From: JAHJDO01 sp964437505
GTDB taxonomy: Bacteria > JAHJDO01
NCBI GenBank assembly: GCA_964437505.1
Contig: CAYTGU010000009.1
Span: 1 to 64,000 of the forward strand
Length of the DNA: 64,000 nucleotides
Direction of reading: 5' to 3'
Shown here: one piece after another, positions 32,421-40,840 of the stretch
Position numbering within the stretch: position 1 is the first letter of the stretch
Layout of the letters: each line of letters begins with the position of its first letter
Position numbers and translations under genes: made by a program
The notes under the pieces: model-generated
The model's database searches: none
Told to the model about the DNA's origin: nothing
What the model saw: only the letters and a program-made list of their open reading frames with translations

Positions 32421-33376
32421 TGTATACTCTTTCAGTATCTCCTCATATTCATTCCCACCTATCAGTTAAAAAGATAATGTGGGATGTTATAATAGCACTT
32501 GTGCCCGCGTTTGGTATGGGGATTTATTTTTTTGGTACACAAGCATTGTATCCAGCCCTAATAAGCATCTTCACAGCTATAATAACTGAGGCAGTCATAT
32601 CCAAAATAAGAGGACGCAAAACTATATCAAATGGCAGCGGCATTGTAACAGGACTTTTGTTAGGTATGATAATACCTCCAGGCGTACCTTTATGGCTGCC
32701 TGCGGTCGGAGCTGTGTGCGCTGTCATACTTGGGAAAGAGGTATTTGGCGGTCTTGGACGCAATATATTCAACCCTGCTCTTATAGGCAGAGCAATACTT
32801 ATGGCTTCATGGCCTACTTTTATGACCACATGGCTGGCACCACAACCAGGCCTGTTCAAAAGGATTGATACCATAACCAGTGCAACTCCATTAGCAATAG
32901 TAAAGCTTAATCTGGCTCAAGAACTTCCTTCCTATTGGAATCTGTTTATTGGGAACATAGGAGGATCTATTGGAGAGACATCTGCTCTTGCCCTGCTGCT
33001 GGGCGCAATATATTTATTTATAAGAAAACGAATCTCATGGCACACTCCTGTTTCCTACATTGGGTGTGTAGCACTGCTTTCCTGGATATTCGGCCATAAT
33101 GGTTTATTCACAGGAGATCCATTATTTAGCATACTGAGTGGAGGATTGATTTTAGGCGCTTTCTTTATGGCAACAGATTATGTAACAACACCTATAACAC
33201 CTAAAGGTAAAATTATATTTGGATTAGGAGCTGGAATAATAGTAGTTTTGATAAGGTTAAAAGGCGGATATCCTGAAGGAGTGTGCTATTCCATATTATT
33301 GATGAATGCTGTAACTCCGTTGATAGACAGGTGGAAGTGGACAATACCCAGAAAATTCGGAAAAATAAATGCGTAA
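32420..33376 (+). CDS. rnfD: Rnf complex subunit D
   Basis: Integral membrane subunit with a covalently bound FMN. DTITSATPLAIVK holds the flavinylated Thr (S-x-AT motif). GSGIVTGLLLGMIIPPGVPLW and GGLGRNIFNPALIGRA are family signatures. The ATG overlaps the rnfC stop as TAATG, which fixes the start at 32420 (318 aa) and excludes the open frame extending upstream. Confidence 0.95.
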   Translation: MYTLSVSPHIHSHLSVKKIMWDVIIALVPAFGMGIYFFGTQALYPALISIFTAIITEAVISKIRGRKTISNGSGIVTGLLLGMIIPPGVPLWLPAVGAVCAVILGKEVFGGLGRNIFNPALIGRAILMASWPTFMTTWLAPQPGLFKRIDTITSATPLAIVKLNLAQELPSYWNLFIGNIGGSIGETSALALLLGAIYLFIRKRISWHTPVSYIGCVALLSWIFGHNGLFTGDPLFSILSGGLILGAFFMATDYVTTPITPKGKIIFGLGAGIIVVLIRLKGGYPEGVCYSILLMNAVTPLIDRWKWTIPRKFGKINA

Positions 33377-33920
33377 CATGTTAAAACTATCTGCGGTTCT
33401 GCTTATAATTGCCGCTATTTCGGGGGTAACGCTAGGCGTAATCTACACTGTTACAAAAGAACCGATTGCAAAACAAGTCAAGCTGGAAGAGGAAAAAGCG
33501 CTAAAGGCCATTTTCCCAAAAGCAACGAGCTTTAATTTAACTACTGGTAAAGACAACTACACTTATTATAAAGTTCATGTAAATAATAAGTTAATAGGGT
33601 ATGCTCTGAATGCATCCGGAAAGGGATTCAGCAGTATAATCAGAGTTAAAATAGGTCTAAATCTAAACAAAAGAATAAAAGATATTAAAATTGTCAAACA
33701 GGGTGAAACTCCAGGTCTTGGAACAAGAGTAGAAGAAACGAAGTTTACAGATCAGTTTATGAAGAAAACCTTGAAACAGGTTTTGCTAAAAAAGGACTCC
33801 AGCAAAGGAACTATTGACGCGTTAACTGGAGCTACTATATCATCGCGCGCTGTTAGTGAAGCTGTACAAAAATCTATAACAAAATTTTTAAAGATTAAGA
33901 AAGAAAAAAATGAGCATTAA
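33369..33920 (+). CDS. rnfG: Rnf complex subunit G
   Basis: One N-terminal membrane helix (about 5-27), then the periplasmic FMN-binding domain. GETPGLGTRVEE and DALTGATISSRAV carry the family pattern, with Thr of TGAT as the flavin attachment site. 183 aa. Overlaps rnfD by 8 nt and rnfE by 11 nt. Confidence 0.95.
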   Translation: MRNMLKLSAVLLIIAAISGVTLGVIYTVTKEPIAKQVKLEEEKALKAIFPKATSFNLTTGKDNYTYYKVHVNNKLIGYALNASGKGFSSIIRVKIGLNLNKRIKDIKIVKQGETPGLGTRVEETKFTDQFMKKTLKQVLLKKDSSKGTIDALTGATISSRAVSEAVQKSITKFLKIKKEKNEH

Positions 33921-34506
33921 ACAAGATTTTACAAGAGGCATTTTTGCAGAGAATCCCACGTTTCGACTTATTCTCGGCATGTGTCCCACACTTGCTGTTT
34001 CAACTTCATTGGTAAATGCTATAGGCATGGGAGCAGCTACTACCTTTGTGCTTTTAGGGTCCAATATACTTGTTTCTTTATTTAGAAAATTTATACCATC
34101 AAATATTCGCATTCCCGCTTTTATTGTGATCATTGCCACTTTTGTAACTATAGTAGAGCTTATAATGCAAGCATATTTCCCTGCGTTAAATAAATCTCTT
34201 GGAATATTTATTCCATTGATTGTCGTAAACTGTATTATACTTGGCAGAGCAGAGGCTTTTGCATCAAAAAATCCTGTTTTCCCTTCTATTCTGGACGCAT
34301 TAGGCATGGGAATAGGATTTACAGGCGCACTTGCTCTTCTTGGAGCCACAAGAGAAATACTTGGAGCCGGAACAATCTGGGGATATCATATATTGGGAAC
34401 TGGTTTTAACCCCGTAATAATAATGATACTCCCCCCAGGAGCATTTATAGCGCTCGGTCTATTTCTGGGATTCTTTAATAGTCTGGCAAAAAAAAGGAAA
34501 GAGTAA
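33910..34506 (+). CDS. rnfE: Rnf complex subunit E
   Basis: Six-helix membrane subunit related to RnfA. NPTFRLILGMCPTLAVS and IVVNCIILGRAEAFA are signature blocks, including the conserved Cys positions near the membrane Fe-S site shared by RnfA/E. 198 aa, ends in KKRK. Confidence 0.95.
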   Translation: MSIKQDFTRGIFAENPTFRLILGMCPTLAVSTSLVNAIGMGAATTFVLLGSNILVSLFRKFIPSNIRIPAFIVIIATFVTIVELIMQAYFPALNKSLGIFIPLIVVNCIILGRAEAFASKNPVFPSILDALGMGIGFTGALALLGATREILGAGTIWGYHILGTGFNPVIIMILPPGAFIALGLFLGFFNSLAKKRKE

Positions 34507-34509
34507 ACA

Positions 34510-35097
34510 ATGCTTTTTACTAAATTATTTATAATATTCCTTTCCGCAGCTCTAGTTCACAACTATGTGTTAAACAGATTTCTTGGTATTTGCCCATTCA
34601 TAGGCGTTTCTAAAAACAGTTCTGCTGCGTTTGGAATGGGGATGGCTGTAATTTTTGTCATGACTATTGCATCAATGGCTACATGGATGATACAGCATTA
34701 CTTATTAATCCCATTAAATATAAGTTTTTTACAAACAATTACATTTATTCTTGTTATTGCAACACTGGTTCAATTTGTGGAAATGGTCATTGCTAAAATA
34801 AGTCCTGCTCTTCAACAGGCATTGGGAATTTATCTTCCACTTATTACTACAAACTGCGCTGTTCTCGGTGTAGCAACAATTAATAGTGATTCCAATCTTG
34901 ATTTTATAGGCAGCATTGTAAATGGTCTTGGCGCTGGTGTAGGTTTTACTATTGCATTGCTTCTTATGTCTGCAATAAGGGAAAGACTGGATTTGACCGA
35001 TGTGCCTGAGTGTATGAAAGGCATACCAATTGCATTTATCATAGCTGGTTTAATGTCACTTGCTTTTATGGGATTTACCGGTTTAGTTTCTCAATAA
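34510..35097 (+). CDS. rnfA: Rnf complex subunit A
   Basis: Six-helix membrane subunit. NYVLNRFLGICPFIGVSKN and LITTNCAVLGVA are the inverted-topology counterparts of the RnfE motifs, with the conserved cysteines. 195 aa, 3 nt after rnfE. Confidence 0.95.
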   Translation: MLFTKLFIIFLSAALVHNYVLNRFLGICPFIGVSKNSSAAFGMGMAVIFVMTIASMATWMIQHYLLIPLNISFLQTITFILVIATLVQFVEMVIAKISPALQQALGIYLPLITTNCAVLGVATINSDSNLDFIGSIVNGLGAGVGFTIALLLMSAIRERLDLTDVPECMKGIPIAFIIAGLMSLAFMGFTGLVSQ

Positions 35098-35111
35098 TAA
35101 AAAGGTTTAAT

Positions 35112-35897
35112 ATGCAAACCATTTTAACAGCAACTCTGCTTCTTGGAGGGCTTGGATTGGTCTTTGGTCTTGTACTTGGCTATGCATCAAGAAAATTCGC
35201 TGTAAAGATTGATCCCAAAATAGAAGAGATTTTTGAAGCTCTTCCAGGGGCAAACTGCGGCGCATGCGGGTTTACAGGTTGTATGGAACTTGCACGGGCA
35301 ATTGTTGAGGGAAAAGGAGAACCGTCTGCGTGCACTCTTGTAGATGAGAAAAAGGCAGAACAAATTTCAAAGATACTGGGCATAGAGATAAAGCAAAAAG
35401 AAAAAACAAAACCAGTTCTCTTATGTCAGAGAACTGCTAATCAGCAAAAAAAATTCCTTTATATTGGCGTTCAGACCTGTAGAGCTGCTATGCTCACCAA
35501 TGAGGGAAATAATTCATGTAATTATGGATGCATCGGTCTTGGAGATTGCCTCAGAATATGCCCATTCGGAGCAATTTCCTTTAAAGAAGGCCTTCCTGTA
35601 TTTGAGGAAGACCTCTGTAAAATGTGCGGGAAATGCATAGAAATATGCCCTAAAAATATTATTAAACTTATTCCCAAAGAGCAAAAAGTTTATGTCGCAT
35701 GCAACAACAGAGATAAGGGAAAAGACGCAAGGGCGGTGTGTAAAGCTGCGTGTATCGGATGTGGCGTATGCATTAAGGCATGTCCGGCAGATGCAATAAC
35801 CTTAGAGAACAATCTGGCGGTAATAGACTCCAAAAAATGCATCAATTGTGGCGAATGTATTAAAAAATGCCCGACAAAGGCAATATTAAAACAGTAA
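35112..35897 (+). CDS. rnfB: Rnf complex subunit B, polyferredoxin
   Basis: N-terminal membrane helix, then the 4Fe-4S motif GANCGACGFTGCMELA, then a polyferredoxin part with cysteine sets around CIGLGDCLRICPFGA, CKMCGKCIEICPKN, CIGCGVCIKACPAD and CINCGECIKKCPTK. It accepts electrons from ferredoxin. ATG at 35112 gives the normal N-terminus (261 aa). Last gene of the operon; no terminator is visible before the tRNA promoter. Confidence 0.96.
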   Translation: MQTILTATLLLGGLGLVFGLVLGYASRKFAVKIDPKIEEIFEALPGANCGACGFTGCMELARAIVEGKGEPSACTLVDEKKAEQISKILGIEIKQKEKTKPVLLCQRTANQQKKFLYIGVQTCRAAMLTNEGNNSCNYGCIGLGDCLRICPFGAISFKEGLPVFEEDLCKMCGKCIEICPKNIIKLIPKEQKVYVACNNRDKGKDARAVCKAACIGCGVCIKACPADAITLENNLAVIDSKKCINCGECIKKCPTKAILKQ

Positions 35898-35906
35898 AAC
35901 TTTCCA

Positions 35907-35935
35907 TTTGCTATCATAATAAAAATCTGTATAAT
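35907..35935 (+). promoter_or_regulatory. Promoter of the tRNA cluster
   Basis: Perfect TATAAT (35930-35935), 17 bp from TTTGCT or 16 bp from TTGCTA. It lies 13 bp before tRNA-Lys. Confidence 0.6.
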
Positions 35936-35948
35936 GACGAAATTATCG

Positions 35949-36021
35949 GGGTCGTTAGCTCAATTGGCAGAGCAGCGGACTCTTAATCCGTTGGTTGTGG
36001 GTTCGATTCCCTCACGGCCTA
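35949..36021 (+). tRNA. tRNA-Lys (anticodon CUU)
   Basis: Cloverleaf: acceptor GGGTCGT with ACGGCCT (one terminal G-U), D arm GCTC/GAGC, anticodon stem GCGGA/TCCGT around CTCTTAA, and TTCGATT in the T loop. The T stem has one T-T mismatch. CCA is not encoded. Confidence 0.92.
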
Positions 36022-36027
36022 CTAAGA

Positions 36028-36111
36028 GCGAGGGTGGCGGAACTGGCATACGCGCTAGATTTAGGATCTAGTTCCTTTACGGGAATGCGGGTTCAACTCC
36101 CGCCTCTCGCA
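36028..36111 (+). tRNA. tRNA-Leu (anticodon UAG)
   Basis: 84-nt class II tRNA. Acceptor GCGAGGG pairs with CTCTCGC, anticodon stem CTAGA/TCTAG surrounds TTTAGGA, a long variable arm follows, and the T loop is TTCAACT. It begins 6 nt after tRNA-Lys. Confidence 0.93.
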
Positions 36112-36125
36112 CTGGCAAGTTTTAT

Positions 36126-36197
36126 GCGGGTGTAGCTCAGTGGTAGAGCTCTTCGTTGCCAACGAAGTGGTCGTGGGTTCGAATCTCATCACCCGCT
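36126..36197 (+). tRNA. tRNA-Gly (anticodon GCC)
   Basis: Acceptor GCGGGTG/CACCCGC, anticodon stem CTTCG/CGAAG around TTGCCAA, T loop TTCGAAT. A second tRNA-Gly (UCC) lies at 62310-62380. Confidence 0.94.
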
Positions 36198-36246
36198 CTG
36201 ATAGAAGAAGAATTTGAATTAGAAGAACAAGGCGAGAAAGGGAACA

Positions 36247-37470
36247 ATGGCAGATACTATTAGTAGCAACGATGTCAAAATAGATATTCAAGATACAGGG
36301 AATTGTAGTCGACTCTTAAAGGTTGAAGTACCGCTTGAAACAGTCGAGAAAGAAACAAAAAATGCATACAGCACACTCCAGAAGACTGCATCTGTACATG
36401 GATTCAGGACAGGCAAAACTCCACATTCTATTTTAAAGATACGCTTTGGGAAATCCCTGAATGAGGAAATCAAGGAGAAACTGATTAATCAAACTTATCA
36501 AGACATACTTAAAAATAATAATCTAGCCCCTGTTTCTGAGCCTAAAATAGACAAGATCATATTTGAGGCAGGAAAGCCATTTACATACGAGATATCTTTA
36601 GAGATAAAGCCTGAGATAAAACTTGCCGTATACAAAGGATTAAAGATATCTGCAAAACCTGTTAATGTTTCTGAAGACGATGCTAACAATGTATTGAAAA
36701 TGAGACAAGAGCAAAACGCGGAATTTCTTCCGGTCAACCGACCTGCAAAAGTTAACGATCAAATAATCATCGATTGTGAGATAATTACCAATAATACACC
36801 ATCAAAAAAACAGACAAACAATCCGTACACATTGGGATCTAAAATATTCCCTGAAGAAGTAGAAAAAGAACTCATTGGGACAAAAATAGAAGACAAGAGA
36901 GAAGTTGAAGTAATTTCAAAAGAAAAGAACATAAAAACTAGTTATAAAATAGCTGTTAAGCAGATAAAAGAGAAACGGCTTCTGCCAATTAACGACGATT
37001 TCGCAAAAGAATTGGGTAACTTTAAAAACCTTAGCGAGCTTAAAGGCGATATTGGAAAGAAACTTAAAAGTGTTGCTGAAGACAAACAGAAAGTAGACAT
37101 TAAGGAGCAGTTATTAGACATGGTTAGTGAGAACTCCAAGATGTTAATCCCGTCAGGACTCCTAGATAAACAAATAGACTATATAGGTACACGTGGTGGA
37201 GAAAAAGACACTGACAAGAACAAATGGAAAGAAAAATATTCAAAAGAAGCAACTAAAGACGTGAAAAAAATGCTTGTTTTGGAGGAGATTGCTGAAAAAG
37301 AAAAACTGGATGTTAGTGCAGAAGAAGCAAAGCAGAAACTTCAGAATCTGGCAGGCGCTAATAAAACAGCTAATATGGACAACTACATTGAATACATACA
37401 AAGGCAAATGAAAAGGCAGAAAATCCTTGACTTTATATACGAAAACGCTCAAATTTTAATTAAAAATTAA
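36247..37470 (+). CDS. tig: Trigger factor chaperone
   Basis: Ribosome-bound peptidyl-prolyl isomerase/chaperone. The ribosome-docking signature is HGFRTGKTPHSILKIRFG at about residue 50. A PPIase-like middle region contains VNDQIIIDCEI and GSKIFPEEVEKELIG, and a long helical C-terminal arm ends the protein. At 407 aa it is slightly shorter than typical because the PPIase domain is reduced. It follows the tRNA cluster and precedes clpP, the usual bacterial order. Confidence 0.92.
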   Translation: MADTISSNDVKIDIQDTGNCSRLLKVEVPLETVEKETKNAYSTLQKTASVHGFRTGKTPHSILKIRFGKSLNEEIKEKLINQTYQDILKNNNLAPVSEPKIDKIIFEAGKPFTYEISLEIKPEIKLAVYKGLKISAKPVNVSEDDANNVLKMRQEQNAEFLPVNRPAKVNDQIIIDCEIITNNTPSKKQTNNPYTLGSKIFPEEVEKELIGTKIEDKREVEVISKEKNIKTSYKIAVKQIKEKRLLPINDDFAKELGNFKNLSELKGDIGKKLKSVAEDKQKVDIKEQLLDMVSENSKMLIPSGLLDKQIDYIGTRGGEKDTDKNKWKEKYSKEATKDVKKMLVLEEIAEKEKLDVSAEEAKQKLQNLAGANKTANMDNYIEYIQRQMKRQKILDFIYENAQILIKN

Positions 37471-37510
37471 TAATTGCTGCCAGAGGTAGCCCTTGGGGGG
37501 GAGGAATGTT

Positions 37511-38095
37511 ATGAGTTTAATTCCAATGGTAATAGAGCAGACAGGCAGAACAGAACGCGCGTATGATATTTATTCAAGGTTATTAAAAGACAGGAACATA
37601 ATTATTGGAACAGCTATAGACGATAATGTGGCTAATGTTGTAATTGCACAAATATTGTATCTGGAATTTGAAGCTCCGGATAAAGACATAACGATTTATA
37701 TAAACAGTCCCGGAGGAGTTGCTACTGCAGGACTGGCAATATACGACACTATGCAGTTCGTGAAATCAGATATTTCTACCATTTGCATGGGGCAAGCAGC
37801 AAGCGCTGCTGCCATATTACTCGCTGCAGGGACAAAAGGAAAAAGAATGTCTCTCCCAAATGCGCGCGTCCTTATTCACCAACCCTCAGGAGGTATGCAG
37901 GGACAGGTGTCAGATATTAATATTCACGCAAAAGAAATGCTTGATTTAAAAGATAAAGTTAATAAAATTCTCGCAATGCATACAGGTCAGTCAATAAAAA
38001 GAATAGAAACTGATACAGATAGAGACTTTTTTATGTCAGCTGAACAAGCCAAGAAATATGGTATTATTGACGAGGTAATCACAGTTAAGAAGTAG
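37511..38095 (+). CDS. clpP: ATP-dependent Clp protease proteolytic subunit
   Basis: Serine protease with catalytic Ser98 (MGQAASAA), His123 (LIHQPSGG) and Asp172 (DTDRDFFM). The 194-aa product starts at ATG 37511, with GGGGGGAGG upstream. The usual clpX partner is not next to it; a small MerR-like gene follows instead. Confidence 0.97.
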   Translation: MSLIPMVIEQTGRTERAYDIYSRLLKDRNIIIGTAIDDNVANVVIAQILYLEFEAPDKDITIYINSPGGVATAGLAIYDTMQFVKSDISTICMGQAASAAAILLAAGTKGKRMSLPNARVLIHQPSGGMQGQVSDINIHAKEMLDLKDKVNKILAMHTGQSIKRIETDTDRDFFMSAEQAKKYGIIDEVITVKK

Positions 38096-38104
38096 GAAAA
38101 GCTT

Positions 38105-38443
38105 ATGGCTATTAAAACTGATAGAGACATGAGGAAAAGCAAGGATTTTCAGGAATTAAATGTGCCTGTTGCTGAGAGAAAACGAATGGGTTATGTTGAA
38201 GATAGAGAGCTTGTAACAGAGACAAAAATCTCTTTCTTTGCAATCCAGAATTATATCCAGACCGGACTCCTTGAAATAGATGCTGAAACACCTCAAGGAA
38301 AGAAACTATTTAAAACAGATAAAGCTTTAAAGAGACTAAAAATATTGAATCATATGCAAAAATCACATCCAGTACATGAGTTAAAAAGCACAATATATGA
38401 CCCTGACTTTAATGAAAACGAGTTTCTAGAGAAAAACAAGTAA
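38105..38443 (+). CDS. Small protein with a MerR-like winged-helix pattern, unknown function
   Basis: 112 aa, no confident family. The middle part, AIQNYIQTGLLEI followed by GKKLFKTDKALKRLKILNHM, resembles the MerR layout of a recognition helix, wing and following helix. The N-terminus is charged and the C-terminus acidic. It lies 9 nt after clpP and 15 nt before rplM, so it is probably translated in that operon. Regulation of the Clp or ribosomal genes would be speculation. Confidence 0.65.
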   Translation: MAIKTDRDMRKSKDFQELNVPVAERKRMGYVEDRELVTETKISFFAIQNYIQTGLLEIDAETPQGKKLFKTDKALKRLKILNHMQKSHPVHELKSTIYDPDFNENEFLEKNK

Positions 38444-38458
38444 TAGGAGATCAAGATA

Positions 38459-38899
38459 GTGAAGACATTTATTCCTAAAGAAGATAATATAGAAAGAATG
38501 TGGTATATTGTAAATGCGGAAGATAAGGTTCTAGGGAGATTGGCGTCTAAAGTTGCAACTATACTCAGAGGGAAACATAAGCCGATATATGTCCCTCATG
38601 CTGATGTTGGAGATTATGTAATTGTTATCAATGCGGCTAAAGTTCGCCTAACAGGTAAAAAACTGGAACAAAAAGTTTATTATCACTACTCGGGGTATCC
38701 TGGAGGTCTTAAAGAAACACCGCTTTCTGACTTGATGAAAAAAAACCCGGAGGAAGTTATAAAAAGAGCTATTAAAGGAATGCTTCCAAAAAATAAACTA
38801 GGTAGAAAAATGCTAACAAAATTAAAGGTTTATCCAGACAAAGAGCATGGTCAGGAAGCTCAAAAACCTGTCCCTGTCCCCGCAGAAATGGAAATATAA
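38459..38899 (+). CDS. rplM: Ribosomal protein L13
   Basis: Large-subunit protein. WYIVNAEDKVLGRLASKVA, GDYVIVINAAKVRLTGKK and KGMLPKNKLGRKML are L13 signatures. GTG start with GGAG eight bases before. 146 aa. Always paired with rpsI, as here. Confidence 0.97.
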   Translation: MKTFIPKEDNIERMWYIVNAEDKVLGRLASKVATILRGKHKPIYVPHADVGDYVIVINAAKVRLTGKKLEQKVYYHYSGYPGGLKETPLSDLMKKNPEEVIKRAIKGMLPKNKLGRKMLTKLKVYPDKEHGQEAQKPVPVPAEMEI

Positions 38900-38911
38900 A
38901 GGAGATCTATT

Positions 38912-39328
38912 GTGGCAAAAGTGGCGAAAGCAGCGAAAGCAAAACAAGTATTCTATTCTACTGGCAGACGAAAAACCTCTGTTGCTCGTGTAAGATTAAT
39001 TCCAGGAAAAGGAGAAATAATAATAAATAAAAAACCTTATAAGGATTATTTTGGGAATGATACATTAAGCATAACTATATGCCAGCCATTTCATGAAACA
39101 GATACTCTTGAAAAATATCATATCTTTGCAAGCGTTAAAGGCGGAGGAAGCTCTGGTCAGGCAGGCGCAGTCCGCCATGGTATATCAAGAGCATTAGTAA
39201 AGGCTGATGAAGGATTAAAGGATACTTTAAAGAAAGCTGGGTTTCTTACCCGTGATCCGAGAAAGAAAGAAAGAAAGAAATACGGACAAAAGGGCGCTCG
39301 TAAACAGTTCCAATTTACTAAGAGATAG
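38912..39328 (+). CDS. rpsI: Ribosomal protein S9
   Basis: Small-subunit protein. STGRRKTSVARVRLIPGKG and the C-terminal DPRKKERKKYGQKGARKQF...KR tail are diagnostic; the tail reaches the decoding site. GTG start after AAAGGAGA. 138 aa. Confidence 0.97.
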   Translation: MAKVAKAAKAKQVFYSTGRRKTSVARVRLIPGKGEIIINKKPYKDYFGNDTLSITICQPFHETDTLEKYHIFASVKGGGSSGQAGAVRHGISRALVKADEGLKDTLKKAGFLTRDPRKKERKKYGQKGARKQFQFTKR

Positions 39329-39332
39329 TAAG

Positions 39333-39614
39333 GTGTCAGATCAACAACAGATAAAAATCAATGTACTTGGCACAGAATATAAAGTTAAAACTGATAAAGA
39401 TCCATTTCAGATTCGCAAAATTGAAGAGTATCTGAATAATAAAATAAGAGAAATCTCCAACAACACACATATAGCGTCATCTCTTAAAATCGCTACTTGG
39501 GCTGCCCTGTTTATTACAGAAGAATTCCTTTCATATAAAGAAGAAACTAAACAATATGCGCAAAAAATTGATAATATAATTGAGAAAATCAATAAAACAA
39601 ATTTGGAAATATAA
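39333..39614 (+). CDS. zapA: Cell division protein ZapA-like
   Basis: 93 aa from a GTG at 39333, four bases after the rpsI stop. KINVLGTEYKVKTDKDPFQIRKIEEYLN matches the ZapA N-terminal strand-helix pattern in pieces (VLGTEYKV; IRKIEEYLNNKI), and the C-terminal half is a coiled coil. ZapA stabilises FtsZ filaments. The gene order zapA followed by 6S RNA, known from many bacteria, supports the call. Confidence 0.82.
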   Translation: MSDQQQIKINVLGTEYKVKTDKDPFQIRKIEEYLNNKIREISNNTHIASSLKIATWAALFITEEFLSYKEETKQYAQKIDNIIEKINKTNLEI

Positions 39615-39656
39615 ATTTTCTCTTTAAATAATTATAAACTGTGTTACAATAACTTA

Positions 39657-39829
39657 ATATTCCCTGCTGTGTTTGTTGTAAGTTTGGTTATTTTGAGCCA
39701 ACAGTAAGAAAATGGGAGTTTGTATTTGGTGGGATATGCAATTGCATTGAACATTTAAGAGAACACCCACGTGGCCTTAACGGCTTCAAAATGACCCTAT
39801 TTAGACGGCATTTGGCGGGGAATTTTTTT
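39657..39829 (+). ncRNA. ssrS: Probable 6S RNA
   Basis: About 173 nt between zapA and pdxA. A TACAAT -10 box (39645-39650) places the 5' end near 39657. The ends pair as AUUCCCUGCU (39659-39668) with GGCGGGGAAU (39814-39823), and a run of seven T follows as a terminator. The interior contains long imperfect pairing and the ACGTGGCCTTAACGGCTTC segment typical of 6S-like RNAs, as far as I can recall. Position directly after zapA is the classic 6S location. 6S RNA sequesters sigma-70 polymerase during slow growth. Confidence 0.7.
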
Positions 39830-39841
39830 ATGAGAGATTTT

Positions 39842-40840
39842 ATGCAAAAGCCTGTAATTGTAATTACTCTTGGTGACCTTGGAGGAATTGGTCCGGAAAT
39901 TACCATAAAGGCCCTAGCTAATAAACAAATCTATAAGTACTGTACTCCAATTATAATCGGAGTTGCAGAAGGTCTCTATAAGATAAAACCCAATTATAAA
40001 GTAGATGTCATAAATCATCCATCAGATATTAAAAATATATCTAAAAAAGCATACTTGATTAATCCACAGGATTTAAAACTAAAAAATATAATACTTGGCA
40101 AGCCAAACCCCATACAAGCCAAAGCTGCCGTTGCTTTCTTAGAGCAAGCAGTTGCATTTGCCCTCAGGAAAGAGGTTGACGGGATTGTAACATCACCTGT
40201 AAATAAATATGCAATTAATGCCGCAGGTATTAAATTTAGAGGTCAGACAGAATTCTTGGCAACGCTCACAGATACACATAAATATGCAATGGTTCTTGCA
40301 AGTCCGAAAATGCGCATTGTTCCATTAACACGACATGTTAAAATAAAAGATATTAGTAACTTAATAAAAAAACAGTATATACTTGATGCAATTGATGTAA
40401 TAAATCAGAATAGTTTTCTGTTTGACATATACAAGCCCAGTATTGCAATCGTTGGTTTAAATCCTCATTGCGGAGATGGTGGGGCTGTTGGAAAAGAAGA
40501 AATAGAAGAAATGATCCCTGCTATTAAGAAAGCTATGGAAAATGGCATGAATGTTCAAGGACCTTTCTCTGCTGATGCATTCTTTGGAAATTGTGAGTAT
40601 AAAAAATATGATTTCATTTTGACAATGTACCACGACCAGGGTCTTATACCATTTAAGATGCTCTCTTTCGGCAAAGGCGTTAATGTAACAATGGGTCTTC
40701 CCATTATCAGGACATCTCCTGACCACGGAACAGCGTATGATATAGCCGGGCAGGGCATTGCAAATGAGAGAAGTTTAATAGAAGCAATTAAAATGGCTTC
40801 AAAGATGGCTATCATAAAACAATCTCTTCACAAGCAATGA
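39842..40840 (+). CDS. pdxA: 4-hydroxythreonine-4-phosphate dehydrogenase
   Basis: Pyridoxal-phosphate biosynthesis enzyme or its PdxA2 relative. ITLGDLGGIGPEI, FRGQTEFLA, GLNPHCGDGGAVGKEE, YHDQGLIPFKML and RTSPDHGTAYDIAG are present in order and include the metal-binding histidines. ATG at 39842 gives the standard N-terminus; the ATG at 39830 abuts the 6S RNA terminator. It overlaps rsmA by 4 nt. Confidence 0.93.
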   Translation: MQKPVIVITLGDLGGIGPEITIKALANKQIYKYCTPIIIGVAEGLYKIKPNYKVDVINHPSDIKNISKKAYLINPQDLKLKNIILGKPNPIQAKAAVAFLEQAVAFALRKEVDGIVTSPVNKYAINAAGIKFRGQTEFLATLTDTHKYAMVLASPKMRIVPLTRHVKIKDISNLIKKQYILDAIDVINQNSFLFDIYKPSIAIVGLNPHCGDGGAVGKEEIEEMIPAIKKAMENGMNVQGPFSADAFFGNCEYKKYDFILTMYHDQGLIPFKMLSFGKGVNVTMGLPIIRTSPDHGTAYDIAGQGIANERSLIEAIKMASKMAIIKQSLHKQ

